NCBI GenBank assembly: GCA_029262275.1
Contig: JAJCZS010000014.1
Location: forward strand, 1 to 64,000
Direction of reading: 5' to 3'
Length of the DNA: 64,000 bases
From: Deltaproteobacteria bacterium
Lineage (GTDB): Bacteria > Desulfobacterota_D > UBA1144 > Nemesobacterales > UBA2774
A program made the position numbers and the translations under genes. The notes under the pieces were generated by a model. That model was not told where the DNA came from, did no database searches, and saw nothing but the letters and a program-made list of their open reading frames with translations. Shown piece by piece: positions 24,901-33,787 of the stretch. The number at the start of each line of letters is the position of its first letter. The first letter of the stretch is position 1.

Positions 24901-26094
24901 CTAAGGAAGCTTCTTTAGAGCCTCAGTGATTCTGTCCATTCCCTTAACTATGTCATCCATAGAAGTTGCGTAAGAAATTCTTACATGGTCATCTGAGCCA
25001 AAAGCAACCCCTGGGACTACAGCAACTTTTGCCTCAACCAAAATAAACTCAGTAAAGTCTAGTGAGTCCTTTATGATTTTACCCTCAAACTCTTTGCCAT
25101 AATATCCAGACACATTCGGGAATACATAAAAAGCCCCTTGTGGGTCAAAACAGGTTATTTGGGGGATGTCATTTAGTTTTTCAACAATATAGTTTTTTCT
25201 CTGCTCAAACTCTTTGGTCCTATCATCTATCACACCATGATCACCTGTAAAAGCTGCGATTGCTGCCCACTGAGAAATTGAAGTAGGGTTTGATGTGGAT
25301 TGTCCTTGCAGCTTGCTCATGGCGCTGATTACATCTTTATCGCCTGCGGCATAACCTATTCTCCACCCTGTCATTGAGTAGGTTTTGGACACTCCATTTA
25401 CAAGGATAGTGGCTTTCTTAACATCTTCACCTAATGCAGCAACAGGTATATGTTTAATACCGCCATATATGATCTTCTCATATATTTCGTCAGAAATTAT
25501 TGTTAGACCAGCGTCCATTGCAACATCAACAATTGCCCTTAGCTCATCTTCGTTATATGTTGCTCCAGTTGGATTAGAAGGATAGTTCAATATGAGTGCT
25601 TTCGTATTGGAGTTGATATGCTTTTTAAGCGAATCCGGGGTAATTTTGAAGCCGTCATCTTCACTTGTTTCAAGTATTATTGGTGTAGCCTCAGCTAATT
25701 TGATCTGTTCTGGATATGAAACCCAGTAAGGAGCCGGAACAATAACCTCATCCCCACTATCAAAGAGCACTTGCATTACATTGTAGAGAGTGTGCTTTGC
25801 ACCCACGGATGCTATGATCTCAGACTTCTCATACTCAAGGCCGTGGTCTTCCTTTAATCTGTGAAGAATAGCGTCTTTTAATTCATCTATTCCACCAACA
25901 CCGGTGTATTTTGTCATACCATCGTTAATTGCCCTGATGGCTTCTTCTTTGACGTGATCCGGGCTGTCAAAATCAGGCTCTCCCGCTCCAAATCCAATTA
26001 CATCTACTCCTTGAGCTTTAAGGGATTTAGCTTTTGCGGTAATAGTTAGAGTTGCAGATGGTTGTAGTCTTTGCGCGCGCGCAGATAATTTCAT
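24901..26094 (-). CDS. aspC: Aspartate aminotransferase (class I, PLP)
   Basis: A 397-residue class I aminotransferase of the Thermus-type (I-gamma) branch, which exchanges amino groups between aspartate and 2-oxoglutarate and may also use prephenate or aromatics. It begins KLSARAQRLQPSATL and has GFGAGEPDFDSPDHV, NYPSNPTGATY, the Schiff-base Lys in VSKTYSMTGWRIGY, and RISYATS with the carboxylate-binding Arg. AGGAGG precedes the ATG at 26094. It follows coaD by 13 bases, so it is likely in one unit with rsmD-coaD. Confidence 0.92.
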   Translation of the reverse strand: MKLSARAQRLQPSATLTITAKAKSLKAQGVDVIGFGAGEPDFDSPDHVKEEAIRAINDGMTKYTGVGGIDELKDAILHRLKEDHGLEYEKSEIIASVGAKHTLYNVMQVLFDSGDEVIVPAPYWVSYPEQIKLAEATPIILETSEDDGFKITPDSLKKHINSNTKALILNYPSNPTGATYNEDELRAIVDVAMDAGLTIISDEIYEKIIYGGIKHIPVAALGEDVKKATILVNGVSKTYSMTGWRIGYAAGDKDVISAMSKLQGQSTSNPTSISQWAAIAAFTGDHGVIDDRTKEFEQRKNYIVEKLNDIPQITCFDPQGAFYVFPNVSGYYGKEFEGKIIKDSLDFTEFILVEAKVAVVPGVAFGSDDHVRISYATSMDDIVKGMDRITEALKKLP

Positions 26095-26107
26095 TGAGTA
26101 ATTCCTC

Positions 26108-26590
26108 CTAACTTTTTAAAAGTTTTTCCCTTAACCTTTTTTCTACTATATCGGGCACCATATGGGGAGCCGTCCCGTTTAAAGATATTACTTCTTTTAT
26201 TACAGATGAACTTATATGTGAGAACTCACTATCTGTTACCATAAAGACTGTTTCCAGATCTGAGCTAAGCGTTTTATTGGCAAGAGCCATTTGCATCTCA
26301 AACTCGAAATCGGATACGGTCCTCATACCTCGTAGAACGATATTAGTTCCCATCTTTTTTATGTATTCAACAAGCAATCCTTCGAAGTAGTCCACTCTTA
26401 CATCATCGCGGCCTTTAAATACTTCGTTCAATATCTCTACTCGCTCTTCAACTGTAAAAACAGTCTTTTTAGTAGTATTATGGGCAACGGCAACAATAAT
26501 TTGGTCAAAGACCTTTACACCACGCTCTATAATATTTAAGTGCCCTTTTGTAAATGGGTCAAAGGACCCTGGATATATTGCAACTTTCAT
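26108..26590 (-). CDS. coaD: Phosphopantetheine adenylyltransferase
   Basis: A 160-residue enzyme that joins ATP and 4'-phosphopantetheine to make dephospho-CoA. The nucleotidyltransferase motif PGSFDPFTKGHL is at residues 7-18; RGMRTVSDFE and SSVIKE match the substrate and adenine regions. The length is standard. Its ATG overlaps the rsmD stop by four bases (ATGA), the usual rsmD-coaD pairing, so translation is coupled. Confidence 0.96.
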   Translation of the reverse strand: MKVAIYPGSFDPFTKGHLNIIERGVKVFDQIIVAVAHNTTKKTVFTVEERVEILNEVFKGRDDVRVDYFEGLLVEYIKKMGTNIVLRGMRTVSDFEFEMQMALANKTLSSDLETVFMVTDSEFSHISSSVIKEVISLNGTAPHMVPDIVEKRLREKLLKS

Positions 26591-27141
26591 GATTGTTCAC
26601 CCTTCCTAAAATAACTCACTTGAGTACCTCCAAAGGGTTTTGTCACTCGAATAAACCCTTTCGGAGTATCATCGATTTTATGGTCGTGCTCTATGACTAT
26701 TACCCCTTCATCGTGTAGTAAATCTGATGCATCTTGTATAAAATCTTTCACTTCTAAATCTGCATAAAGCTTATAAGGTGGATCTATAAAAATTAGTTCA
26801 AAAATCTCTTTTTTCTTTCTTAATCTTAATAAAGCTGTTTTATAATCTGAGCAAATCAACTTTGCTTTATCTGAAAAACCGCAGTGCTCATAGTTCTCTT
26901 TAATTATTTTGAACACCAACGGGTCTTTCTCTATCACTGTTACGTGATCTACCCCGCAACTAAGGGCTTCAATGCCAATTCCTCCTGAGCCTGCAAAAAC
27001 ATCCAGAACTCTGACACCTGAAATATCACCCAGAGTATCAAAAACGGATTTCTTGACCCTGCTTGTCATTGGGCGAATTTTCTGCCCCTTTGGAACCTTA
27101 AGCTTTCGGCCCTTTGCCGACCCCGTAAGTACCTGCAACAT
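26587..27141 (-). CDS. rsmD: 16S rRNA (guanine-N2) methyltransferase RsmD
   Basis: A 184-residue SAM-dependent enzyme that methylates G966 of 16S rRNA. It has the basic N-terminal VLTGSAKGRKLKVP, RPMTSRVKKSVFD, the SAM site LDVFAGSGGIGIEAL, and the catalytic FIDPPY. It overlaps coaD by four bases. There is no Shine-Dalgarno; on this strand TATAAC ends seven bases before the ATG, which suggests a leaderless message from its own promoter. Confidence 0.95.
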   Translation of the reverse strand: MLQVLTGSAKGRKLKVPKGQKIRPMTSRVKKSVFDTLGDISGVRVLDVFAGSGGIGIEALSCGVDHVTVIEKDPLVFKIIKENYEHCGFSDKAKLICSDYKTALLRLRKKKEIFELIFIDPPYKLYADLEVKDFIQDASDLLHDEGVIVIEHDHKIDDTPKGFIRVTKPFGGTQVSYFRKGEQS

Positions 27142-27282
27142 AAGGATTGTTATACTACCATGGAGTCCTTGTTTGGCAACGAATAATAAGCTTAATTTGA
27201 GTATGAAAAAAAGTCTTTGTTTGATATAAAATATCGGTTTAAATATATATTAGTTTTTAACCACTCACTGAGGAGCTTTCAT

Positions 27283-27687
27283 ATGACAATTACATTAAGT
27301 AGGGGATTTAATGTTGTTACTGTATTTTTAGTATTACTAACTTTTGTTCCTGTCTCATTAACATCCACACCCGCAAGAGCAGCTGTTACTGAGTCGCAGA
27401 TGATTGCACCTGAACTAAATGCCTCTACAAAAAGAGAGATAAACGAAATTAAAGTAAGACGCGCTTTAGAAAACAAAATTGTTGCCGAGAAGCTGATGAG
27501 TCATGGACTCACTAAAGAAGAAGTATCTCAGAAAATTAGTACTATGTCCGATGAGCAGGTACACCAGATCGCATCCCTGAGCGACCGTATCCCTGCCGGA
27601 GGAGATGGCGTAGTTGCAGTAGTAGTTACACTTCTTGTCATAACAGCGCTAGTACTCTTAATCATATTTTTATGGAAGAGAATTTAG
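27283..27687 (+). CDS. PA2779 family membrane protein
   Basis: A 134-residue protein. It has an N-terminal signal segment (about 1-34, ending ARAAV), a charged helical middle with GLTKEEVSQKISTMSDEQVHQIA, and a C-terminal membrane helix with basic end KRI. This is the layout of the uncharacterised PA2779 family, nearly always found next to a PA2778-type C39 peptidase as here. I chose the ATG at 27283 because AGGAG lies seven bases ahead; a longer reading from 27217 lacks a ribosome site and would bury the signal. Function unknown; the pairing suggests that it is a substrate or membrane partner of the peptidase. Confidence 0.8.
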   Translation: MTITLSRGFNVVTVFLVLLTFVPVSLTSTPARAAVTESQMIAPELNASTKREINEIKVRRALENKIVAEKLMSHGLTKEEVSQKISTMSDEQVHQIASLSDRIPAGGDGVVAVVVTLLVITALVLLIIFLWKRI

Positions 27688-27704
27688 TTATATAAATACT
27701 ATCA

Positions 27705-28256
27705 ATGCTAAGAAAATTCTCTCTATTGTTTGCAATAACAGTAATATTGGCATTGTCTAGTTGTAATCAAAAACAGCTCTCCCAACTACCTTCTTCGGAT
27801 AATGACAACGTTATGGTTGTGGAGAATGTCCCCTTTGTAAAGCAGGAAGATAAGTTCTGCGGCCCTGCAGCTATGGCATCTGTTATGCAGTTCTATGGAC
27901 AAGACATAGACCAGAATGAAATAGCCGAGGAAGTATACATACCCGAGTTAAACGGTGCCCTAATTTCAGATATGGAAAATTTTGCCAAAGCTAAAGGCTA
28001 CAAAACGGTAAGCACAAACGGCAATATTGAAATGCTTAAATCACATTTGGATAACAACTACCCAGCCATATTGCTGGTTGACAAAGGGAAATGGAAAGTA
28101 AGTGTGCCGCACTACTATGTTGCATATGGTTATAATGATGAGAAAGAAATAATAATTCTTCATACAGGGTTTAACGAAGCCCAAGAGATCAGTTTTGAAA
28201 AGCTGGATAAAGAATGGGAAAAAATGAACAGACTAATGCTGGTAGTAACAAATTGA
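27705..28256 (+). CDS. PA2778-like C39 family cysteine peptidase lipoprotein
   Basis: A 183-residue lipoprotein with signal peptide and lipobox LSSC (Cys20). The peptidase C39-like domain has the nucleophile Cys52 in KFCGPAAMASV, His136 in VPHYYVAYGY, and an ILHTG stretch near the place of the third catalytic residue. C39 enzymes cut after double-glycine leaders in bacteriocin export, but PA2778-type members stand apart, with unknown substrates. Members that I recall carry TPR repeats at the C-terminus; here these are in a separate overlapping gene. It follows the PA2779 gene by 17 bases. Confidence 0.8.
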   Translation: MLRKFSLLFAITVILALSSCNQKQLSQLPSSDNDNVMVVENVPFVKQEDKFCGPAAMASVMQFYGQDIDQNEIAEEVYIPELNGALISDMENFAKAKGYKTVSTNGNIEMLKSHLDNNYPAILLVDKGKWKVSVPHYYVAYGYNDEKEIIILHTGFNEAQEISFEKLDKEWEKMNRLMLVVTN

Positions 28257-28840
28257 ATAAAACTCTATTTAAAATAAGCCCAATAATTATAATGTTAATA
28301 TTTTCTGCAGGCTGTGCTTCGTTGCATGGATCGCTGTTGATGAAAGATCCTTTAACAGCCGAGGAACACAATAACCTTGGAGTTATCTATGAAAGAGAAG
28401 GTAAACTTGATCTAGCGATTAGAGAATATAAAAGTGCTATACGAGTCGATAGCAGATTGATAACACCAGTTGTTAACCTTGGCAATGTTTATCTAAAACA
28501 AGGGGAATATACAGAAGCTGAAAAATATTATAAGCAAGCACTTAAAAAAGATGATATTAATCTAGAAGCTGCCAATAACCTTGCGTCCCTATATATAGGG
28601 ACCGGATCAAATTACCAAGAGGGCTTAGAATATATCTTGCCTGCAACAAATGGATTGGAGACGATCCCACCCTATGCACTAGACACTATAGGTGCCTTAT
28701 ACTTAAAACTCAAAGACAAAGAGCTGGCTGAGACATTTCTTATTCGAGCATGTGAGAATGTAGGTGACAATCCAGCTCTAGTAGAGGGAATAAGGTCACA
28801 CCTATGGGAATTGGGTATTAATAAAAGATGCGGTAGTTAG
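28253..28840 (+). CDS. TPR-repeat lipoprotein
   Basis: About 195 residues. From the TTG at 28253 it has a lipoprotein signal with lipobox FSAGC. Tetratricopeptide repeats follow: AEEHNNLGVIYEREGKLDLAI, then VVNLGNVYLKQGEYTEAEKYY, LEAANNLASLY and YALDTIGALYL. The TTG overlaps the peptidase stop (TTGA), so translation is coupled; an ATG at 28214 would add 13 residues before the signal. It appears to be the detached TPR half of PA2778-like proteins, probably holding the peptidase or its substrate at the same membrane. It converges on fmt with four bases of overlap. Confidence 0.8.
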   Translation: MNKTLFKISPIIIMLIFSAGCASLHGSLLMKDPLTAEEHNNLGVIYEREGKLDLAIREYKSAIRVDSRLITPVVNLGNVYLKQGEYTEAEKYYKQALKKDDINLEAANNLASLYIGTGSNYQEGLEYILPATNGLETIPPYALDTIGALYLKLKDKELAETFLIRACENVGDNPALVEGIRSHLWELGINKRCGS

Positions 28841-29766
28841 GAACTACCTAATATCGTTCCTGCCAGAATTTTTCTTCCGGAAAGAAAAGATTTTATATCC
28901 AGACGTTTTCCACCTTCGATTTGCAGCTCTAAAATATCGAGAGCACCTTGTCCGGTGGCTACTCTAAGTACGCCCGAGCCTGATTCAAGGATCTCACCAG
29001 GTTTACCCTGACCCTCTATAACTTGGGTTTTGAATATTTTAAGAGACTTGCCCTCAAAACTGGTGAATGTACCCGGCCACGGGTTCATCCCTCTTATCAG
29101 ATTCCATAACTCCAAAGCAGGCTTTCCCCAATCTATCTCCCCATCACTCTTTTTCAGCATTGGAGCGTATGTGGCTTGAGATTCATCTTGTTTGACAGGT
29201 TTTAATTTACCTTCCTTGAGATGATTTATAGTTTCAATGAGAAGCTTTCCTCCCATATTAGAGAGCTTCTCTGACAGAACTCCGGCGTCGTCTTGATCTT
29301 CTATCTGAAGCTCTTGTTTTAAAAGCATATCCCCGGTATCCATCCCTACATCCATTAGCATTGTAGTTATACCCGTCTCCTTCTCTCCTCTAACGATAGC
29401 CCAGTTTATTGGAGCTGCGCCTCTATATTTAGGAAGTAGCGAGGCGTGTACATTAATACAGTCATGTGTTGGAAGCTCTAAAATATCTTTTGGAAGGATT
29501 TTGCCATATGCAGTAACACAAATTAAATCTGGCCTAAGTTCATTTAACTCTTCAAGAAACTCCTGGGTTTTAATTTTATCTGGCTGTAGAATCAGGATAT
29601 TATGCTCTTCTGCCAAAACTTTAGTCGGTGGTGGAGTGAGCTTGCGCCCCCTGCCCTTGGGTTTATCAGGTTGAGCAACAACTGCAACTACTTCATCCTC
29701 AGACTCAATTAGAGCTTTTAAGCAAGGCACAGCAAACTCTGGCGTTCCCATAAATATTATTCTCAT
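28837..29766 (-). CDS. fmt: Methionyl-tRNA formyltransferase
   Basis: A 309-residue enzyme that formylates initiator Met-tRNA. It has MRIIFMGTPEFAVP at the start, the formyl-THF site NVHASLLPKYRGAAPINWAI with the catalytic Asn and His, the TGITTM...DTGDML stretch, and the C-terminal domain with GMNPWPGTFT. I use the ATG at 29766; a longer reading to 29805 would add a hydrophobic leader unlike the family. A TATAAT ends ten bases before this ATG and no Shine-Dalgarno is seen. No def is adjacent. Confidence 0.95.
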   Translation of the reverse strand: MRIIFMGTPEFAVPCLKALIESEDEVVAVVAQPDKPKGRGRKLTPPPTKVLAEEHNILILQPDKIKTQEFLEELNELRPDLICVTAYGKILPKDILELPTHDCINVHASLLPKYRGAAPINWAIVRGEKETGITTMLMDVGMDTGDMLLKQELQIEDQDDAGVLSEKLSNMGGKLLIETINHLKEGKLKPVKQDESQATYAPMLKKSDGEIDWGKPALELWNLIRGMNPWPGTFTSFEGKSLKIFKTQVIEGQGKPGEILESGSGVLRVATGQGALDILELQIEGGKRLDIKSFLSGRKILAGTILGSS

Positions 29767-29958
29767 ATTGGCAAAGATTATATTGTTAAAACTAAATAAC
29801 CACAAATACTTCTATGTCTACTGTTTGATAAATTATTTACAATTACTTATATTATCTATCTTATTGTCGGTTTATTATTTTCTTAAGAAATTAAGGTATA
29901 GTATAAACGGGAATAAATCTTTGTATTAAGTTGTTTTGTATATTAGGAGGAGAGGACC

Positions 29959-31335
29959 ATGAAAAATCAGACTTTTAAATTATTAGCCTTTAGCTTTGTA
30001 TTAGCTTTATGCTTTAACTTATCTTTTTCAAATCAATCAAGAGCAGATGCCTGTTTGCCTAGCTGTGCCACTAATGATTCCAGAATGCTAACATTTGGCG
30101 GCCAAAATCTGAACACGTTTGTATTTGAATTGCTCACTTTCGGTGTAGGATCACCTGCTGGTGATGCAAATCTTCACATCAGAATCTTCGATGGTGAAAG
30201 TGGCGGGTTGTGGGATAATGAGGCTATTGGAACTTTGGAATATACACTTTTTGCGGATCCACTGGGAAATACCACTGGTACTTTTCCATTAGGCACCTGG
30301 ACAGGTGATGGATCAGCTGGATTAAACACAGGCAATCCTATGCCTGATAACGACTTTTTTGATATTATTATCCCAAATGCTCCTGAAGCTATGGCTGAGA
30401 GCGGAAACTTCTTATACCGTATGGCTGCAAGAAACCTAGCTCCAGATCAGGCTGTTATAAGCAATTTTAAAGTCCAAGTGGTCGGAGACGGCACCTCATT
30501 ATTTATATTTCCTGGTGACCAGCCCTTTGGTTACGAAGCAACCTGGAGAGGGGCCACAGGGCCTGATACTACTGCTGCTGGTGACATTATATACCCCACT
30601 TTTGCTGTAGACCCTGTAGGTTGTGATCCTACACCTGGCTGTTACAATGACCCGGCCTGCTGCTTTTTTAGCCCTTACGACGGCTCTTTTGATTTCTTCT
30701 TCCTAAATGATCAGGACCGCACCTTTTTAGACTTCTGGGATGGGGATCTAGACTATGGTGTGACGCTTGCATCTGACCCACCTCCTTATCAAGACACTAA
30801 TGATCCAAATACACCACCCGGAATACCTATATTTGCGGATGTTCCCAATACAAATCCTCAGTCATCTGCCGGAGCACTCCCACCAGATGATACTTTGCCG
30901 CTTGATGAATTTAATGCCTTCATTAGACCGCCCAATATAACCTATTCATTAATTGATCCAAACGGCGTCCCTTATACCAACGTTAACCCATCAGCTAATC
31001 AAGAGTGGGAGCTGTTTCAGCTAAACACGGAACCGGGATGTGCCCCTTTAATTTGCGACATTGAAGTTGCAGACATACCTCAGGGTATTTGGCATATAAG
31101 AGTTACAGGCATGGACATGTGGAATATCAATTACATAAGGGCCTTTGATAAAATTATAGGAGTTGACCCAGGGGGTAATCCTGTACCGCCACTTAGCCCT
31201 AATTTGCCGCCTGTAGGGCCTAAAGTTGTACCTACATTCTCAGAGTGGGGAATGCTGGCTGTTGCTCTCTTCCTTGGAGTGATCGGAATATATTCACTTA
31301 GAAAGAAAAAGAGTGCAGACACAACATCTTGCTAA
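29959..31335 (+). CDS. Exported IPTL-CTERM sorting-signal protein
   Basis: A 458-residue surface or secreted protein. It has a signal peptide (about 1-30, ending NQSRA) and a long extracellular region rich in Asp, Pro, Gly and aromatic residues, with a cysteine-dense patch PGCYNDPACCF. The C-terminal 35 residues are a sorting signal: VPTFSEWGM, a membrane helix and RKKK. This matches IPTL-CTERM, recognised by exosortase H in known cases. GGAGG before the ATG is strong and a good terminator follows. The mid region has no domain that I know. No exosortase is in the window. Confidence 0.8.
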   Translation: MKNQTFKLLAFSFVLALCFNLSFSNQSRADACLPSCATNDSRMLTFGGQNLNTFVFELLTFGVGSPAGDANLHIRIFDGESGGLWDNEAIGTLEYTLFADPLGNTTGTFPLGTWTGDGSAGLNTGNPMPDNDFFDIIIPNAPEAMAESGNFLYRMAARNLAPDQAVISNFKVQVVGDGTSLFIFPGDQPFGYEATWRGATGPDTTAAGDIIYPTFAVDPVGCDPTPGCYNDPACCFFSPYDGSFDFFFLNDQDRTFLDFWDGDLDYGVTLASDPPPYQDTNDPNTPPGIPIFADVPNTNPQSSAGALPPDDTLPLDEFNAFIRPPNITYSLIDPNGVPYTNVNPSANQEWELFQLNTEPGCAPLICDIEVADIPQGIWHIRVTGMDMWNINYIRAFDKIIGVDPGGNPVPPLSPNLPPVGPKVVPTFSEWGMLAVALFLGVIGIYSLRKKKSADTTSC

Positions 31336-31361
31336 TTTAAATATAGAAATTAAAGATAATG

Positions 31362-31402
31362 CTCCTCTGGATAGTTAAATCTATTCAGGGGAGTTTTTAT
31401 TT
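31362..31402 (+). terminator. Rho-independent terminator after the IPTL-CTERM gene
   Basis: A 13-base stem (CTCCTCTGGATAG with CTATTCAGGGGAG, two wobble positions), a six-base loop TTAAAT, then TTTTT and further T-rich sequence. It lies 26 bases after the stop. Confidence 0.85.
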
Positions 31403-31443
31403 TAATAGAATATTTTTATGTTAGATGGTCAAACGAAAGGGTT

Positions 31444-32772
31444 TTAATTATCTTCTTCAGCTTTTTCGGTAACTGCTTTTGTGAAAATATCGGTGAGCCA
31501 CTTCTTAATTTTATCCTGAGAGCCTTTTCCGATCGTTTTTCTTACTTTAGCAAGTGAGATAACAGCCTTTGCAGCAGATCTATGCCCACCCGCACTTCCT
31601 ATTTCTTTAAACAACTCTCTTACAAGACGACCTGCGCCTTTAACATAACCCACATTTCTGACAGAGATAATCAGGTGCGAATTACCTAAAATCCCAAAGG
31701 CAACAGACCATTCTACGCCTTTTACCTGAATTCCGAAATCAGATATCTTGGGAATCAGATATTCTCTATCAACCCTTCCAACGTTAACAAAAAAGATACC
31801 GTCCTTTATCCAATGGTCCGCAAGCGCTTGGCCGAGAGATTTCATTTCAGATGGCGGCACCTCGGCACGCTCAATACGTCTTAGCAGCGCAAGGTTTGCA
31901 TGGGGATAAAGAAAAGTAAAAGCCTCTACATCATCAGGATTTGCATCACGGTTTAGGGTAATGGTATCTGTCTTAATACCATAGAGAAGCGCTGTAGCAA
32001 GCCTCTCAGATATATCAACCTGGGCTGCACGTAAGTACTTTGTTAAAATTGTGGAAGTTGCTCCTTCCTCAGCTCTAATCTCTTTAAACTTTGCCTCATA
32101 TGACCCAACCAAAGGATGGTGGTCAATAACAGTGTCTACATTTGGAATTTCATTTCCACCAAAAAAAGGCGGCTGTACATCTACAAGCGCAATTGAATCA
32201 AAATCTTTAAGTTTGCTAAGTGATAGTGCCTCCAAGTCAATCTCTAGAAGCTCAATCATGGCTACGTTTTCAGGACGGGATATTTTCTCTCCCAAATGCC
32301 CGATAATTGCAGTTTGTTTGTTTCTCTTTAGAAGAGTTCTAAGTGCTAAAGCACTTGCAATAGAATCTGGGTCTGGGTGATCATGAAGCAATATTAAAAG
32401 CTTCTTAGCACCTGCGTGAGCTTCTCTAAGCTCCTCCACTCTAAGCTCTGTCATAGCAAGTCTTTCTTCACGCTCTATTTGCTCTGACAACAATTTATGG
32501 AACGCTACAAACCTTACAGATGGTGGTGGCTCATCATGTTCATCACCATTGCTGACAATTAATGGAGTTTGAGGGTAATGTTTTGCTATTTTTTGAGACC
32601 GCTTAGGAGTAAAAAAGTTGTTTTCTAATATTATGAGGGAAAAATCACCTGTTTGATTAACAGCTTCTTCAAGAGAACTGACCCATATGACCTCGCCTCG
32701 CTTAGAGAAAAGCCCAAGCAAAAGAGAATCAAATTCTCCGATAAAAAGATATCTTTTAAGCTCTTTCGTCAT
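31444..32772 (-). CDS. DHH/DHHA1 phosphoesterase with N-terminal Rossmann-like domain
   Basis: A 442-residue protein. The DHH domain carries the manganese motifs LLHDHPDPDSIASAL (His130 on), LVDVQ and DHHP at 217-220; the DHHA1 domain has GSAGGHRSAAKA near residue 390. Relatives (NrnA-like) degrade short RNA or cyclic dinucleotide products. The first 95 residues are extra: an alternating strand-helix pattern (YLFIGEFDSLL, FSLIILENN, TPLIVSNGD) like a receiver or TrkA-N fold, then a coiled linker at 98-118. It lies four bases after trpA and may be co-transcribed. The substrate is not evident. Confidence 0.85.
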   Translation of the reverse strand: MTKELKRYLFIGEFDSLLLGLFSKRGEVIWVSSLEEAVNQTGDFSLIILENNFFTPKRSQKIAKHYPQTPLIVSNGDEHDEPPPSVRFVAFHKLLSEQIEREERLAMTELRVEELREAHAGAKKLLILLHDHPDPDSIASALALRTLLKRNKQTAIIGHLGEKISRPENVAMIELLEIDLEALSLSKLKDFDSIALVDVQPPFFGGNEIPNVDTVIDHHPLVGSYEAKFKEIRAEEGATSTILTKYLRAAQVDISERLATALLYGIKTDTITLNRDANPDDVEAFTFLYPHANLALLRRIERAEVPPSEMKSLGQALADHWIKDGIFFVNVGRVDREYLIPKISDFGIQVKGVEWSVAFGILGNSHLIISVRNVGYVKGAGRLVRELFKEIGSAGGHRSAAKAVISLAKVRKTIGKGSQDKIKKWLTDIFTKAVTEKAEEDN

Positions 32773-32776
32773 AGTA

Positions 32777-33598
32777 TTACTTCGCCTTACTTAACTCCGG
32801 CTTTTGGCAAGCAGCACTTAAGCCTTGGATGAATTCAGAGAGCTCATTTAAAAGATTATCCGTATCACTTCCATGTTTTTCTATTATTCTCACAATCGCG
32901 CTTCCCACTATAACTGCATCTGCATAGTCGGCTATCTCTTCAACTTGCTCAGGGGAGGAGACTCCAAATCCAACTCCTACGGGAAGCTCTGTTGCAGATT
33001 TGATCTGATCAGCTAGTGAATCGAGTGAGTAATTCAGATCAGGTCTGGCTCCTGTAACACCAGTTACAGAGACAAGATAAACAAAACCGCTAGCATTTTT
33101 TGAAACTAATTCAATTCTTTCAGAAGTACTTGTTGGCGCTAGAAGAAAAACCAGATTAAGCCCGGCTTTGTCTGTGTGAACCTTAAATTCAGGGGCTTCT
33201 TCGGGTGGCAGATCAACGACTAGGACTCCATCGGCGCCTGCGTCTGCAGCATCTTTCGAGAATTCTTCAACTCCATAATGGAAAAAAGGGTTGTAGTAAC
33301 CAAATAAGATTATAGGTACTTCTGATACTTTTCTTATATTCCTTACAGTCTCTAGAACATCCTTTAGCGTAGCGCCTCCAGCAAGTGCTCTTTCGGACGC
33401 TAGCTGAATAACAGGACCGTCAGCCATAGGATCTGAAAACGGAATACCAAGCTCTATAATATCAGCTCCTGATTCTTCTAACTTAAGAACTATATTTTCG
33501 GTAGTCTTAAGAGAAGGATCACCTGCTGTTATATATGTAACTAAAGCAATTCTACCCTTTTCATTAAGTTCGTTGAACTTATTCTTTATTCTATTCAT
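32777..33598 (-). CDS. trpA: Tryptophan synthase alpha subunit
   Basis: A 273-residue TIM barrel that cleaves indole-3-glycerol phosphate to indole, which is tunnelled to TrpB. It has LVTYITAGDPS, catalytic Glu in DIIELGIPFSDPMADGPVIQ and Asp in DGVLVVDLPPEE, the YLVSVTGVTGAR loop, and the phosphate site GFGVSSPEQV with VGSAIV. A 189-base gap separates it from trpB, where most operons overlap; I see no gene or clear attenuator in that gap. Confidence 0.96.
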   Translation of the reverse strand: MNRIKNKFNELNEKGRIALVTYITAGDPSLKTTENIVLKLEESGADIIELGIPFSDPMADGPVIQLASERALAGGATLKDVLETVRNIRKVSEVPIILFGYYNPFFHYGVEEFSKDAADAGADGVLVVDLPPEEAPEFKVHTDKAGLNLVFLLAPTSTSERIELVSKNASGFVYLVSVTGVTGARPDLNYSLDSLADQIKSATELPVGVGFGVSSPEQVEEIADYADAVIVGSAIVRIIEKHGSDTDNLLNELSEFIQGLSAACQKPELSKAK

Positions 33599-33787
33599 GA
33601 GTTTTTTATTGTTGTTTGTTTATAGGGAAAAATGCTGTCTATAATGGGTATCTCTATATGAAATTACTAAATAATCCAACCCCTTCAATCGATGCTTCGG
33701 TCAAACTCTAACACCTCCAGACCCAAAGTCAAGACAGCCTAAAAGCAAAAATCAAATCTAAAAAACGCTATATCTAATCAACAAAAC

